Shown here: one piece after another, positions 43,519 through 52,277 of the stretch
How positions within the stretch are numbered: position 1 is the first letter of the stretch
How the letters are laid out: each line of letters opens with the position of its first letter
NCBI RefSeq assembly: GCF_013387475.1
Contig: NZ_VWNB01000003.1
Location: 62,001-126,000, forward strand
Direction: 5' to 3'
Length of the DNA stretch: 64,000 nucleotides
Origin: Mariprofundus sp. KV
GTDB taxonomy: Bacteria; Pseudomonadota; Zetaproteobacteria; Mariprofundales; Mariprofundaceae
The notes under the pieces: model-generated
Databases searched by the model: none
Told to the model about the DNA's origin: nothing
The model's input: the letters and a program-made list of their open reading frames with translations, nothing else
Position numbers and translations under genes: made by a program

Positions 43519-44717
43519 AGGGACGGGGTGGTTGAAAATTCAGTGATCACCGGCATGCCGGTATCAGGATTCAGATGCAGGCATATCTCGCCGCGCAACA
43601 GGCGAAGCAGATCGTGCCCGACCAACTCGTGGCGCCAGCCATGCAGGCAGGCCACCTCTGGAGGTTCACCCTTACAGCGATAACCCCACGATGCCAGTTC
43701 AGAGAGATCCGATTTGCTGGCCAGAATTGTAGAGGCGATCTCTCCCTCCTCAGCTTTCAGGCGTACCAGTGTATCAAGCATCTCAAGGCGCAGGTCGGTC
43801 CCCCGGCTGTTGTGGCGGCGGGCGGGCAGTTTCGGCCAGCTCTCTTCGGGAGTATCCCTGCCGGCCTGCCACACCTCAAGGATGGTATCACCATGGCGGT
43901 TTACAAAGCCGGTATTGACCCCGCGCATTCTGCCCATCGCCTCCAGCGTCAGTTTGTCACGCCGCGCTATCTCAATCAGCTGCTCATCGCCGATCATGCG
44001 GCGGCGTGGAATGTTGTTGCGTTGTGCCTGCTGCTCTCGCCATGCCGCAAGGCTTCTCAGGGCTGCCAGCTGCCTGCCCTTGAGTCGATTGGAACCTTTG
44101 ACGCGCCAGAACACGGTCGCTTCATCCATGTCATAGGTGGCCGGGTCGCAGAGTGTAAACTGCTCCTCTTCCAGCCAACTCAAGCGCCCCAGTGCCTCCA
44201 GACGCTCTTTCAGATGCTGGTAGATCGGCATCAGCCAGATTACATCATCAGCAGCATACTCCAGCTGCTTCTCTCTTAACGGGCGTGCTTTCCAGTCACT
44301 GAATGACTCGCCCTTGGCCAGCTCCTGCTTGGTGATGCGTTGAACAAGGTTGCCAAAGCCAACCTGCTGTCCGTATCCGAGCAGGGCGGCGGCAACCTGC
44401 GTGTCAAACAGAGGCAGCGGCATCGCGCCTGACTCTTTCACCACAATCTCCACATCCTGGCGCCCGGCATGGAACACCTTGAGAATCTCAGGGTTGGCCA
44501 TGATCTTCCAGACGGGGGTGAGATCACTTATCTCGATCGGGTCGATGATCCAGCACTGGCTGTTGCCATAGATCTGCAACAGGGCAAATTCCGGATAGTA
44601 GGTTGACTCACGATGGAACTCGGTATCGACACAGAGCACTTTGCATCGGCTGATCTCTATGCAGGCCTGTTCAAGCCGGGATGGTGTATTGATGAATTGA
44701 AATTTGGATTCGGACAT
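43515..44717 (-). CDS. rnd: Ribonuclease D
   Basis: A 3'-5' exoribonuclease of the DEDD family that trims tRNA and other small RNA 3' ends. It has 400 residues. Exo I is LCVDTEFHRESTYYPE near residue 28, Exo II includes VFHAGRQDVEIV near 81, and Exo III is QLEYAADDVIWLMPIY near 150. A HRDC domain follows at about 210-290 with LAAWREQQAQRNNIPRRRMI. A further C-terminal stretch of about 110 residues ends the protein. Divergent from serA; the downstream hypothetical gene overlaps its stop. Confidence 0.92.
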   Translation of the reverse strand: MSESKFQFINTPSRLEQACIEISRCKVLCVDTEFHRESTYYPEFALLQIYGNSQCWIIDPIEISDLTPVWKIMANPEILKVFHAGRQDVEIVVKESGAMPLPLFDTQVAAALLGYGQQVGFGNLVQRITKQELAKGESFSDWKARPLREKQLEYAADDVIWLMPIYQHLKERLEALGRLSWLEEEQFTLCDPATYDMDEATVFWRVKGSNRLKGRQLAALRSLAAWREQQAQRNNIPRRRMIGDEQLIEIARRDKLTLEAMGRMRGVNTGFVNRHGDTILEVWQAGRDTPEESWPKLPARRHNSRGTDLRLEMLDTLVRLKAEEGEIASTILASKSDLSELASWGYRCKGEPPEVACLHGWRHELVGHDLLRLLRGEICLHLNPDTGMPVITEFSTTPSL

Positions 44718-44787
44718 GGCGTTAGCCTAGCCGCGTTTTTTTTTATGAACAGTATCTGAGACGCCTCCGCATGATCCGGTGATGGTT

Positions 44788-44810
44788 GCACACTGATTCA
44801 GTGTGCTTTT
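44788..44810 (+). terminator. 8-bp hairpin with T-run upstream of serA
   Basis: GCACACTG and CAGTGTGC form a perfect stem with a 3-base loop, followed by TTTT on the plus strand. No plus-strand gene lies upstream, so it may block antisense or read-through transcription or act as an operator, given its position between the divergent rnd and serA genes. Confidence 0.45.
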
Positions 44811-44821
44811 CCGCTTTGAAA

Positions 44822-44974
44822 GTTGACCCTTTTGCCTTCCGCTATAGAGTGCCCACGCACTCCGGTTCACATTCGACCTGATAGCCCGAAACGGGCCTCT
44901 CACCCATTCGATCCCAGACGTGCAAAAGATGAGGCAGAAAACAGCATCTCGCTTTTCTGCATAGGAGTTTAACA
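44822..44974 (+). promoter_or_regulatory. Structured 5' leader of serA
   Basis: A possible promoter (TTGACC at 44824, TATAGA at 44844; spacing of only 14 is short) precedes a leader with three hairpins: GAGTGC/GCACTC (44847-44862), GCCCG/CGGGC (44884-44896) and GCAGAAAA/TTTTCTGC (44934-44960). An alternative pairing AGATG/CATCT overlaps the last one. TAGGAG follows it, eight bases before the GTG of serA. This resembles a regulated leader, but it does not match a riboswitch class I know. Confidence 0.35.
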
Positions 44975-46564
44975 GTGCCCAAGGTCTGGATTGCTGACAA
45001 AATGTCTGCCCGTGCGATTGAAGTATTCAAGGCGCGTGGTATTGAAGTTGACTACAAACCGGGTCTCTCCGATGAAGATAAACTGGCCATTGCAGGCGAT
45101 TATGATGCTATCGCCGTGCGTTCATCGACTACACTCAAAGGCGAGCTTCTTGATGCAGCCAAACGGGTGAAGGTGATTGGCCGAGCCGGTATCGGTGTCG
45201 ATAACGTCGATGTTGAGGGCTGTTCGCGGCGTGGCATTGTGGTGATGAATACACCCTTTGGTAATACCATTACCACCGCCGAGCTGGCTGTTGCCCATAT
45301 TGTGGCCGCAGCACGTATGATTCCGCAGGCATCCGAATCCACCAAAGCAGGCAAATGGGAAAAATCCCGTTTTATGGGTATGGAGTTGACCGGCAAGAAG
45401 GCAGGTGTAATTGGTGCCGGTAATATCGGTGCTATCGTATGTGATCGCCTGAAAGGGCTGCATATGGCCGTCTATGTCTACGATCCGTTTATCTCTGATG
45501 AGCGTGCTTCGGCGATGGGGGTGACCAAGGTGGAGACGGTGGCTGAACTGGCTGAAATCGTCGATATCCTGACCATTCATGTGCCACTGCTGCCTGCAAC
45601 CCGCAATCTGATCAATGCTGATATCATTGCCCGTATGAAAAAAGGATCGATCATCGTTAACTGCGCCCGTGGTGGCATTGTCGATGAGTCTGCACTCTAT
45701 GACGCATGCAAGTCCGGCCATCTGCGCGCGGCCGCACTGGATGTGTTTGAGAGTGAACCGGCCCGTGAAAATCGTCTGTTTGAGCTCGATAATATCAGTT
45801 TTACGCCGCATATCGGTGCCTCTACCAATGAGGCGCAGGAGAATGTGGCTGTGCAGGTGGCCGAGCAGATGGCTGACTATCTACTCTCCGGTGTGGTTGC
45901 CAACGCGGTCAATGTACCTTCACTGACGCAGGAGGAGCAGCGTCTGCTCTCTCCTTACCTTCTTCTTGCCGAGCGTATGGGAAGCTTTATCGGTCAGACC
46001 ATGAAGCCGGGATATACGAAAGTGAATGTCTGTTTTGAAGGCAAGGCTTCGAAAATTAACCGTAAGCCTCTGATCAACGTGATGCTGCAGGGACTGCTCT
46101 CCGGCTCTATGGAAGAGGTCAATGCGGTTAATGCCGGAATGCTGGCCAAAGATCGCGGCATTGAACTGATGGAGTCGGCCTGTGAATCATCCGATCACTT
46201 CGCCACTCTGATCAAGCTTGAGGTGGAGGGCGATGAAGGTGTGCGTTCGGTCTCCGGAACACTCTTTGATGAGCGGCGTCCGCGTCTGGTAAGTATCGAT
46301 ACCTGTGAGGTTGAGATTGCACCTGAAGGAAATATGATCTTCTTCCAGAATGAGGATAAACCGGGTGTGATTGCTGCTATCGGTGCTGTACTCGCTGATG
46401 CCGGTATCAATATCGGTGATTTCCGTCTTGGCCGTCGCGAGGATACAGGCAGTGCGGTCGCCCTGATTCAGGTCGATTCAACACCGGCGCAGGCGACACT
46501 TGATAAGATGGCCGAGTTGAACCATGTGCTGGCCGTTCGCTATGCTGAACTGGGGGCGATGTGA
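44975..46564 (+). CDS. serA: D-3-phosphoglycerate dehydrogenase (long form with ACT domain)
   Basis: The first enzyme of serine synthesis, oxidising 3-phosphoglycerate with NAD. The 529-residue long form has a catalytic and NAD-binding core (about 1-315) with IGRAGIGVDNVD near 70 and GVIGAGNIGAIVCDRL near 145, then an intervening ASB-type domain (about 320-450) and a C-terminal ACT domain (about 455-529) with NEDKPGVIAAIGAVLADAGI, the usual serine-feedback site. The start is GTG at 44975 behind TAGGAG. Its stop overlaps the hisZ GTG. Confidence 0.94.
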   Translation: MPKVWIADKMSARAIEVFKARGIEVDYKPGLSDEDKLAIAGDYDAIAVRSSTTLKGELLDAAKRVKVIGRAGIGVDNVDVEGCSRRGIVVMNTPFGNTITTAELAVAHIVAAARMIPQASESTKAGKWEKSRFMGMELTGKKAGVIGAGNIGAIVCDRLKGLHMAVYVYDPFISDERASAMGVTKVETVAELAEIVDILTIHVPLLPATRNLINADIIARMKKGSIIVNCARGGIVDESALYDACKSGHLRAAALDVFESEPARENRLFELDNISFTPHIGASTNEAQENVAVQVAEQMADYLLSGVVANAVNVPSLTQEEQRLLSPYLLLAERMGSFIGQTMKPGYTKVNVCFEGKASKINRKPLINVMLQGLLSGSMEEVNAVNAGMLAKDRGIELMESACESSDHFATLIKLEVEGDEGVRSVSGTLFDERRPRLVSIDTCEVEIAPEGNMIFFQNEDKPGVIAAIGAVLADAGINIGDFRLGRREDTGSAVALIQVDSTPAQATLDKMAELNHVLAVRYAELGAM

Positions 46565-47517
46565 AACATAAACCGATCATAGGGCTGGATGATGCATTCG
46601 GCTCACGTGCAAAAGCGCTGCGCAGCATGCAGGGCAAGATGCTCGATCTGTTCGATCAGGCTGGTTATGAAGAGGTCATTCCGCCCATTTTTGAGCGTCC
46701 GGATGCCCTGAAGTCGGGTGCAGGTCGTTTCCTTGCAGACCAGACTGTTGTCTTCTCTGATCCTGCCGGAGCAGGGACACTGGCTATCCGTTCGGATATG
46801 ACGCCGCAGATTGCCCGTATTGCAGCAACCCGGCTGCAGGCTGAGAAGGTGTTGAAACTCTGCTACTCCGGTACGGTGATGCTGGCTCGTCCTGATGTGC
46901 GTGGTGGCTCCCGGCAGCAGTGGCAGACCGGTGTTGAGTGTCTGGGTGTGGCCGGAGCGGCAGGTGATATCGAAGTGATGCATCTTGCAGCACGCTGCAT
47001 GATGGCCGCCGGCTTCAGAAAGTCTGTGCTGCAGGTGGGTCATATCGGTCTGCTCAAAGCGCTGGTGGCTGGTTGTGAGGCGCCGCTGGAGAGCTGGACA
47101 GCGCTGCTGGCACGTCGTTCGCCCGATGATCTGCGTGAACTGATTGCCAGTGAATCGATTGCAGAGGAGCGTGGTAACGCACTGCTGGCGCTGGCCAAAG
47201 GCAAAGGCGATGAGCAGTGGATTGCTGCCAGTGTCGGCAAGTATGGCGCTGATTTCGATCTTGCTGCCAAAGAGCTTCTTGATCTGGTGCATGAGGTGGG
47301 TGATCGGGTAGAGGGTGATGTGAGCGTCTATGCCGATGCGGCAGTGATGCCCCGTTTTCTCTACCACAGCGGCATCCTGTTTGCCGGTTTTGCAGAGGGG
47401 GTATCACAGGCGCTGCTCTATGGTGGCCGTTACGATGCGATGATGAAAGCCCATGGTCGTGATATGCCTGCTACGGGCTTCTCATGTGATCTGTGGGCAC
47501 TGCTCGATACAGTTTAA
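46561..47517 (+). CDS. hisZ: ATP phosphoribosyltransferase regulatory subunit HisZ
   Basis: A 318-residue histidyl-tRNA synthetase paralogue that partners with short-form HisG in the first step of histidine synthesis. It has the class II synthetase-like blocks IPPIFERPD near 41, RSDMTPQIARIAATRL near 78 and TGVECLGVAGAAGDIEV near 125, and lacks a tRNA anticodon-binding domain. FLYHSGILFAGFAEG and LYGGRYDAM at the end mimic synthetase motif regions. GTG start overlapping the serA stop. hisZ just before purA is a frequent proteobacterial arrangement, here interrupted by an inverted-repeat element. Confidence 0.9.
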   Translation: MKHKPIIGLDDAFGSRAKALRSMQGKMLDLFDQAGYEEVIPPIFERPDALKSGAGRFLADQTVVFSDPAGAGTLAIRSDMTPQIARIAATRLQAEKVLKLCYSGTVMLARPDVRGGSRQQWQTGVECLGVAGAAGDIEVMHLAARCMMAAGFRKSVLQVGHIGLLKALVAGCEAPLESWTALLARRSPDDLRELIASESIAEERGNALLALAKGKGDEQWIAASVGKYGADFDLAAKELLDLVHEVGDRVEGDVSVYADAAVMPRFLYHSGILFAGFAEGVSQALLYGGRYDAMMKAHGRDMPATGFSCDLWALLDTV

Positions 47518-47519
47518 GG

Positions 47520-47648
47520 TTAACCACTAAGACACAGAGGCACAAAGTAAGCGCAAGGAGGGATGGGGCGAGTCTTTGAAGAACATGGCTCGGTTCATCT
47601 TATGATACCAATAGGTTATCCTTCGAGTCTTTGTGTCTTTGTGGTTAA
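47520..47648. repeat. Inverted-repeat element between hisZ and purA
   Basis: The ends TTAACCACTAAGACACAGAG and CTTTGTGTCTTTGTGGTTAA are imperfect inverted repeats of about 28 bases (47520-47547, 47621-47648) enclosing a non-coding middle. TTAA at both termini may be part of the repeat or a 4-bp target duplication. This looks like a miniature mobile or dispersed repeat; its copies elsewhere cannot be checked here. Confidence 0.6.
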
Positions 47649-47666
47649 ATGAATTTGGGGATAAAT

Positions 47667-48962
47667 ATGACAAATACAGTTGCAATCGGAATCCAGTGGG
47701 GCGATGAAGGAAAGGGCAAGATCGTTGATCTGATGGCTCCGAAGATGGATGTGGTGGCCCGCTTTCAGGGTGGCCCCAATGCCGGACATACACTTGTGCT
47801 GGGTGATAAGAAGACTGTTCTCAATCATATCCCGTCCGGCATCCTGCATGATGATACACTCTGCCTGATCGGTAACGGCACGGTGGTTGACCCGTTCCGG
47901 CTGGTGGAAGAGATGGATATGCTGCTTGATGCCGGTATTCCCGTTGCTGAGCGCCTGAAAATCTCTGACCGTTGTCAGCTGATTCTGCCATACCATCGTA
48001 CCCTTGATGCGGCGCGTGAAGCAGCCAAAGGTGAAGGCAAGATCGGCACAACAGGCAAAGGCATTGGCCCCTGTTATGAAGATAAAACTGCCCGTCGCGG
48101 TATCCGTCTGGTTGATCTGACCTCCCCGGATCTGGGTGCACGTATCGATGCCAATCTTGAGTATGTCAATTTCATGCTTACCCAGTACCTTAACGCTGCA
48201 CCTGTGAATCGCGCCGATGTTGATGAAGCGCTGGAGCTGGCCAGGGCCCGTCTGCTGCCGCTGGCTGCTGATGTGCCACTGATCCTGCAGAAGCGTATTA
48301 AAGCCGGCGATCAGATTCTTTATGAAGGTGCACAGGGTTCGATGCTGGATGTTGATCATGGCACCTATCCGTTTGTAACCTCATCGAACACTGTTGCCGG
48401 TGCTGCACTTGCCGGTCTCGGCGTTGGTCCTGGTCAGGTGGATGCAGTTCTCGGCATCTGCAAGGCCTACACCACCCGCGTTGGCGCAGGCCCGTTTCCG
48501 ACTGAGCTGTATAACGCTGAAGGCATGTGCGATGCCAAAAATGCAGGCAAACATATGGCTGAAAAAGGCCATGAGTTCGGTGCTACCACCGGTCGCCCGC
48601 GTCGTACCGGCTGGTTTGATGGCCCTGTAGTTCAGCATGCGGTGCGCATCAATGGCGTGACCGGACTGGCGATCACCAAACTGGATGTGCTTGATGGCCT
48701 TGATGAGGTGAAACTCTGCACCGGTTATGAGCTGGATGGGGAGGTGCTGGAATCAATCCCTGCCTGCTGCTCTCAGCTGGATGCAGTCACACCGATCTAT
48801 GAGACGCTTCCAGGCTGGTCTGAAAACACCTTCGGTGCCACCGCAATGGATCAGCTGCCGGCCAATGCTGTGGCGCTGCTCAGACGTATTGAAGCGGTAT
48901 GTGACTGTCCGGTGACGATGCTCTCCACCGGCCCTGATCGCAATCACATTATTCATCTCTGA
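47667..48962 (+). CDS. purA: Adenylosuccinate synthetase
   Basis: PurA joins IMP and aspartate with GTP in AMP synthesis. The start MTNTVAIGIQWGDEGKGKIV carries the GTP-binding P-loop; GGPNAGHT with the catalytic His is near residue 38, GKGIGPCYEDKTARRG near 132, EGAQGSMLDVDHGTYPFVTSS near 220 (in two blocks) and TTGRPRRTGW near 300. The length of 431 residues is normal. ATG 47667 is preferred over 47649 because it has GGGGAT upstream and fits the family N-terminus. Confidence 0.95.
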   Translation: MTNTVAIGIQWGDEGKGKIVDLMAPKMDVVARFQGGPNAGHTLVLGDKKTVLNHIPSGILHDDTLCLIGNGTVVDPFRLVEEMDMLLDAGIPVAERLKISDRCQLILPYHRTLDAAREAAKGEGKIGTTGKGIGPCYEDKTARRGIRLVDLTSPDLGARIDANLEYVNFMLTQYLNAAPVNRADVDEALELARARLLPLAADVPLILQKRIKAGDQILYEGAQGSMLDVDHGTYPFVTSSNTVAGAALAGLGVGPGQVDAVLGICKAYTTRVGAGPFPTELYNAEGMCDAKNAGKHMAEKGHEFGATTGRPRRTGWFDGPVVQHAVRINGVTGLAITKLDVLDGLDEVKLCTGYELDGEVLESIPACCSQLDAVTPIYETLPGWSENTFGATAMDQLPANAVALLRRIEAVCDCPVTMLSTGPDRNHIIHL

Positions 48963-48993
48963 ATATAACACTTTCTATCAATCGTGAATCTTT

Positions 48994-49015
48994 TGGGCCG
49001 CTTTAATAGCGGCCC
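48994..49015 (+). terminator. Possible terminator after purA
   Basis: TGGGCCGC and GCGGCCCA form an 8-bp GC-rich stem with a TTTAATA loop, 31 bases after the purA stop. The following AATTATTA is only moderately T-rich, so termination may be inefficient. Confidence 0.5.
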
Positions 49016-49165
49016 AATTATTACTGAAGCTGTTGATTTTGATATCAATCTGTCTCTGTTTATCGCTGCAAATATAGTGGGTAGGGAAAACGCCATCACT
49101 CTCTTAAGAGTGGCATGGTCTGGCCAGTTGACCGGGCCTTACTCTTACTGCCTGCAATCAGGTGG

Positions 49166-50053
49166 TTATAAAATTTCCCATCTGCCATTGGCACTCAGGT
49201 AGGTGTGCACAACACTGGTTTCAGTTCTGGAGCCAACGGTGATTATCTGCCTGGACTCACGGTATTCACGACCACGGGCATCAAAGCCAACATATAACAG
49301 GGTGACTGAGCCTGAACTGCGTCCACTGCTCCAGTAATGGCTGTCGCCTACCTCAGCGGTTGTGGCAAGAACCAGTGCGTGCTCATGCATACGCTGCTGA
49401 GGCTCATCCAGATGCTGGATGATGGCCAGCGTCAGAGCTGTGAATGCGAGGAACCGGAAAGCATCATGATCGCTGTAGTAAAAGCCGAATCCGGGGTAGA
49501 GGTAACCGTAAGGGCGGTAGATGCGGGTTCCTCTGAAGAAGCGGCTGCGAGCTACAGGGTGGTAGTAGCGGGGTTTGACGATGATACGCGGATGCTCAAC
49601 ATGAATTGTGCGGCCACGCTCGATATGGCGGGGTGAAGCGCTGCTGTTGCGCCTTTCATAGGTGCGATGTTGTGAAGCAGCAGGCCTATGCTCGCGCTGC
49701 TCAAATCTTTCCACACGTTGTGCACTCTCTCTCTGAGTATACTGCGGGCGTGCTCTCTCCGCTCGCTGTGGCGCTTGCCTCTCCGCTCGCTGTGGCGCTT
49801 GCCTCTCTGCTCGCTGTGGACGCTCTCTTTCCGCTCGCTGTGGCGCTTGCCTCTCTGCTCGCTGCGGACGCTCTCTCTCCACACGCTGTGGTGCCTCTCT
49901 CTCTGCACGCTGGGGGCGCTGTTTCTCAACGCGGTGCTCACTTCGATCATTGGATACACTGTTGCCGCGTTCGGCTAATGCGCTACCAGGGGTGAAAACA
50001 GATGTGCCAGCCAGCAGTGTAAACAGGGTTAATAGTGTGATTTTTCGGTTCAT
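49166..50053 (-). CDS. Secreted protein with nine 8-residue Arg/Gln/Glu repeats
   Basis: A 295-residue exported protein. A Sec signal peptide ends near ALA-ER (residue 27). Residues 46-117 are nine tandem 8-residue units of the form RPQRAERE / APQRAERQ, strongly charged and presumably extended or coiled-coil. A Tyr/Arg/His-rich part (RHIERGRTIHVEHPRIIVKP, then YYHPVARSRFF) leads to a hydrophobic helix FRFLAFTALTLAIIQHL near 205 and a beta-rich C-terminus (about 225-295) with GSVTLLYVGFDARGREY. I do not recognise a named family. It is likely periplasmic or envelope-associated and stands alone. Confidence 0.7.
   Translation of the reverse strand: MNRKITLLTLFTLLAGTSVFTPGSALAERGNSVSNDRSEHRVEKQRPQRAEREAPQRVERERPQRAERQAPQRAERERPQRAERQAPQRAERQAPQRAERARPQYTQRESAQRVERFEQREHRPAASQHRTYERRNSSASPRHIERGRTIHVEHPRIIVKPRYYHPVARSRFFRGTRIYRPYGYLYPGFGFYYSDHDAFRFLAFTALTLAIIQHLDEPQQRMHEHALVLATTAEVGDSHYWSSGRSSGSVTLLYVGFDARGREYRESRQIITVGSRTETSVVHTYLSANGRWEIL
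49703..49918 (-). repeat. Nine 24-bp coding tandem repeats
   Basis: The 216 bases are nine 24-base units in frame, encoding residues 46-117 of the secreted protein. Several units are nearly identical at DNA level, so unit number may vary by slippage. They give repetitive open frames on the opposite strand, which are artefacts. Confidence 0.85.
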
Positions 50054-50209
50054 CGCATACCTCCATAATCCAGGATTACTCTGGGAGTAAGGCTCGCGTG
50101 GTTTACGTAAATGTGCGCATCAGCTGTGTAAAAGGCATGTAAAGATTATTGGCCTGGCTTAGTTGTTATGGAGATTCCCGCAATCGAGCGAAGCGCACAT
50201 GATAGCGCA

Positions 50210-50671
50210 TTATATCCAGCGGCGGACGCGATCCTTGTAGTCCAGATAACTATCACCGAACTGTATCTCCAGCTCTTTTTCTTCCGGTTCAATCTGAAAT
50301 TTGTTGATGTAGAGGATGAACAGCGCCACGGCAAACAGCCCTAATCTGGCACCAAGCCAGATGCTCAGTGCCGAGAGCATAAAAACCAAACCGAGATACA
50401 TCGGGTTTCTGGTATATCTGTAGATGCCCGTTGAGACGATGGTTGATGTTTTGTGCGGGTAACGGGGATCAATCGTGGTTCTGGCCAATCTGAAGCTGAT
50501 CAGTGCCCAGACGTCGATGACTCCGGCCATGCCAAGCAGGATGTAGGCGAGACTGTTTCTAAGCTCTGCATCAACATGATGCAGGGGCAGTGCAACACTC
50601 AAACCCCAGATCATTAATCCGCACAGCAGCGCCACAATCGGTGGCGGAATTTTAAGGTTAAGCTTTGTCAT
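50210..50671 (-). CDS. Isoprenylcysteine carboxyl methyltransferase family membrane protein
   Basis: A 153-residue protein with four hydrophobic segments. The signature is STGIYRYTRNPMYLGLVFM near 85, with the RNP.Y SAM-binding motif, followed by EPEEKELEIQFGDSYLDYKDRVRRW near the end, the standard pattern of bacterial ICMT-like proteins (YP-R-T). ATG 50671 begins MTKLNLK; a TTG six codons upstream is also open. Substrate unknown. The lipase gene is 41 bases upstream on the same strand. Confidence 0.85.
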   Translation of the reverse strand: MTKLNLKIPPPIVALLCGLMIWGLSVALPLHHVDAELRNSLAYILLGMAGVIDVWALISFRLARTTIDPRYPHKTSTIVSTGIYRYTRNPMYLGLVFMLSALSIWLGARLGLFAVALFILYINKFQIEPEEKELEIQFGDSYLDYKDRVRRWI

Positions 50672-50712
50672 GGCCCGATCATGAAGCAAATCAGATAAAA
50701 TCTATAGCAGGA

Positions 50713-51654
50713 TCAGCGATCCTTGATGTAACTGTTCCAGATACGCACCACATAATAGATCGGTGCGTGATCATTGAGATAGTCGCCGGGGATGGTATCC
50801 GGGTCGCCGTGGCTCCAGCTGTTGAAGAGGTCGCCGAGATGACCGATGTGCCCGGTAATGCGGCTTTTCATCTGTAACCAGCAGTTAGGGTTGTCGTGGA
50901 TATGGCCTGTATCATCGATATATTTTAACTGGCCAATATGCCGGTAGCTGATAGCGGGAGGTACCATGGTTACGATGTCGTTATTATTCACAAAGCGATA
51001 GGTGGCCGTTGTGTAGCTATCGGCGAAGTCGTGGTTGCCTACACGTGGAGAGCCGAAGGTGTAGAGCCCGTGCGCCTTGGGGGTGCGTTCAGCAGCCAGT
51101 GTGGCCAGCGCAGCTCCCAGACTGTGACCGGTAAACCAGAGCCTTAATCCGGGGTTTTCGGAACATATTGTGTTGAGGTGTTTGAGCATATTATGGCTAT
51201 CGCAATCCGCGCTGTTCCAGACCAGATCCAGCGCCTTTTTAAAGCCGGTATGCACCAGACCCCGGCCATCATGCGCTGTCAGTGGCAGATTCAGATCGGT
51301 GAGAATATCCTGACTTTCACTCACTTCCGTGCCGCGAAAGCAGATGATGGCAAAGTTCTCATTATGCGCCACAAAGCTCTGGGTGCCGCTGTTTTCAAAG
51401 AAGTGACAATGGGCCAGTCCGGCAGCTTTCAGTTTCTCTGTCACAAACATCCGGTCGCGCACATAAACCAGCAGCGATGCTTCGGCCAGCCACCAGCTAT
51501 TGACCGATTGATAACTGTTTGAGGTATAGCGGAAGGGGTGACTGTCGCAATCCCTGAAATAGTCATAGGTTGTGTTGGCTGCAAACAGTCCGTCAAAGGA
51601 TAGGTCTGTTGGTAGTGGTTTTGGTACAAGAGCGTTCATCGCTTTCTCTCCCAT
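50713..51654 (-). CDS. Lipase class 3 family alpha/beta hydrolase
   Basis: A 313-residue alpha/beta hydrolase. The nucleophile elbow is LWFTGHSLGAALATLAAER near residue 165, preceded by IICFRGTEVSESQDILTDLN near 100 and followed by YTFGSPRVGNHDFAD near 190 and a VNNNDIVTMVPP block with the catalytic Asp. The His is probably in the LNDHAPIYY region. No signal peptide is seen, so it would be cytosolic unless exported another way. Class 3 lipases hydrolyse glycerides. The start may be ATG 51654 or ATG 51639. Confidence 0.85.
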   Translation of the reverse strand: MGEKAMNALVPKPLPTDLSFDGLFAANTTYDYFRDCDSHPFRYTSNSYQSVNSWWLAEASLLVYVRDRMFVTEKLKAAGLAHCHFFENSGTQSFVAHNENFAIICFRGTEVSESQDILTDLNLPLTAHDGRGLVHTGFKKALDLVWNSADCDSHNMLKHLNTICSENPGLRLWFTGHSLGAALATLAAERTPKAHGLYTFGSPRVGNHDFADSYTTATYRFVNNNDIVTMVPPAISYRHIGQLKYIDDTGHIHDNPNCWLQMKSRITGHIGHLGDLFNSWSHGDPDTIPGDYLNDHAPIYYVVRIWNSYIKDR

Positions 51655-51793
51655 GGAATTACATTTTCTATTATCATAGTTGTCATTTGAGAAAGTGCCA
51701 AACCGATCTTTTTTGCCCCGTCAGGTTAAGAGTTCACGTTTATCCTTGCCCGGATCGTGTTACAGTTTGGCTGCATGATGGTTTGGAGGATGA

Positions 51794-52240
51794 ATGACTG
51801 AACAGGAAGGGCCGAGCAGAGAGATGCTCAGGGCACACAGACAGATTTTCTGGGATGCATGGCACAAGGCGCAGGCCGACCTGCCGATCAATGCGCTTGA
51901 GGTGCGTATCGCACGCGTAATCGAGATGCATCCTGAATATCACCACTTCTTTGATGATATGGATGATTTTCTCGACCGTGATTTCGAGGTCAATGATGGT
52001 ATGAACCCTTATCTGCACCTCTCGCTGCATCTGGCTCTGGAGGAGCAGCTGGCAACCAAACAGCCTCCGCAAGCTGCCAATGCGATGGTGCATCTGCTGA
52101 CCGTAAAAAAGATGGATCGGCACGATGCGCTGCACAAGCTGTTGGAGATTCTGGCGGAAACGGTTTACTACGCGCAGCGTGCAGGGCAAGAGCCGGATGT
52201 GGAAGCCTATGCCCGGCGTATGAAGGAGTTGGCATGTTGA
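51794..52240 (+). CDS. DUF1841 family protein
   Basis: A 148-residue soluble protein of the DUF1841 family, found mainly in beta- and gammaproteobacteria and relatives. Visible blocks are RQIFWDAWHKA near 18, VIEMHPEYHHFFDD near 41, and NPYLHLSLHLALEEQL near 74, with the His-rich centre possibly binding metal. C-terminal helix LHKLLEILAETVYYAQRAG. Function unknown. The downstream operon leader begins 37 bases after the stop. Confidence 0.85.
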   Translation: MTEQEGPSREMLRAHRQIFWDAWHKAQADLPINALEVRIARVIEMHPEYHHFFDDMDDFLDRDFEVNDGMNPYLHLSLHLALEEQLATKQPPQAANAMVHLLTVKKMDRHDALHKLLEILAETVYYAQRAGQEPDVEAYARRMKELAC

Positions 52241-52277
52241 TCAGGGAGACCAGTCCACTCCTCTGCTCGTTGCTTTG

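Noticed and set aside
44822-44974. A known riboswitch class upstream of serA
   Set aside because: The conserved cores I know for glycine, SAM, SAH, THF, ZTP and TPP riboswitches were not found; kept only as a structured leader.
49703-49918. Tandem repeats considered as a CRISPR array
   Set aside because: The units are contiguous 24-bp coding repeats without unique spacers, and no cas genes are present.
49606-49995. Plus-strand Leu/Ser/Arg-rich repetitive frames opposite the octapeptide repeat gene
   Set aside because: They are the antisense image of the in-frame 24-bp repeats; the minus-strand frame has a signal peptide and sensible domains.
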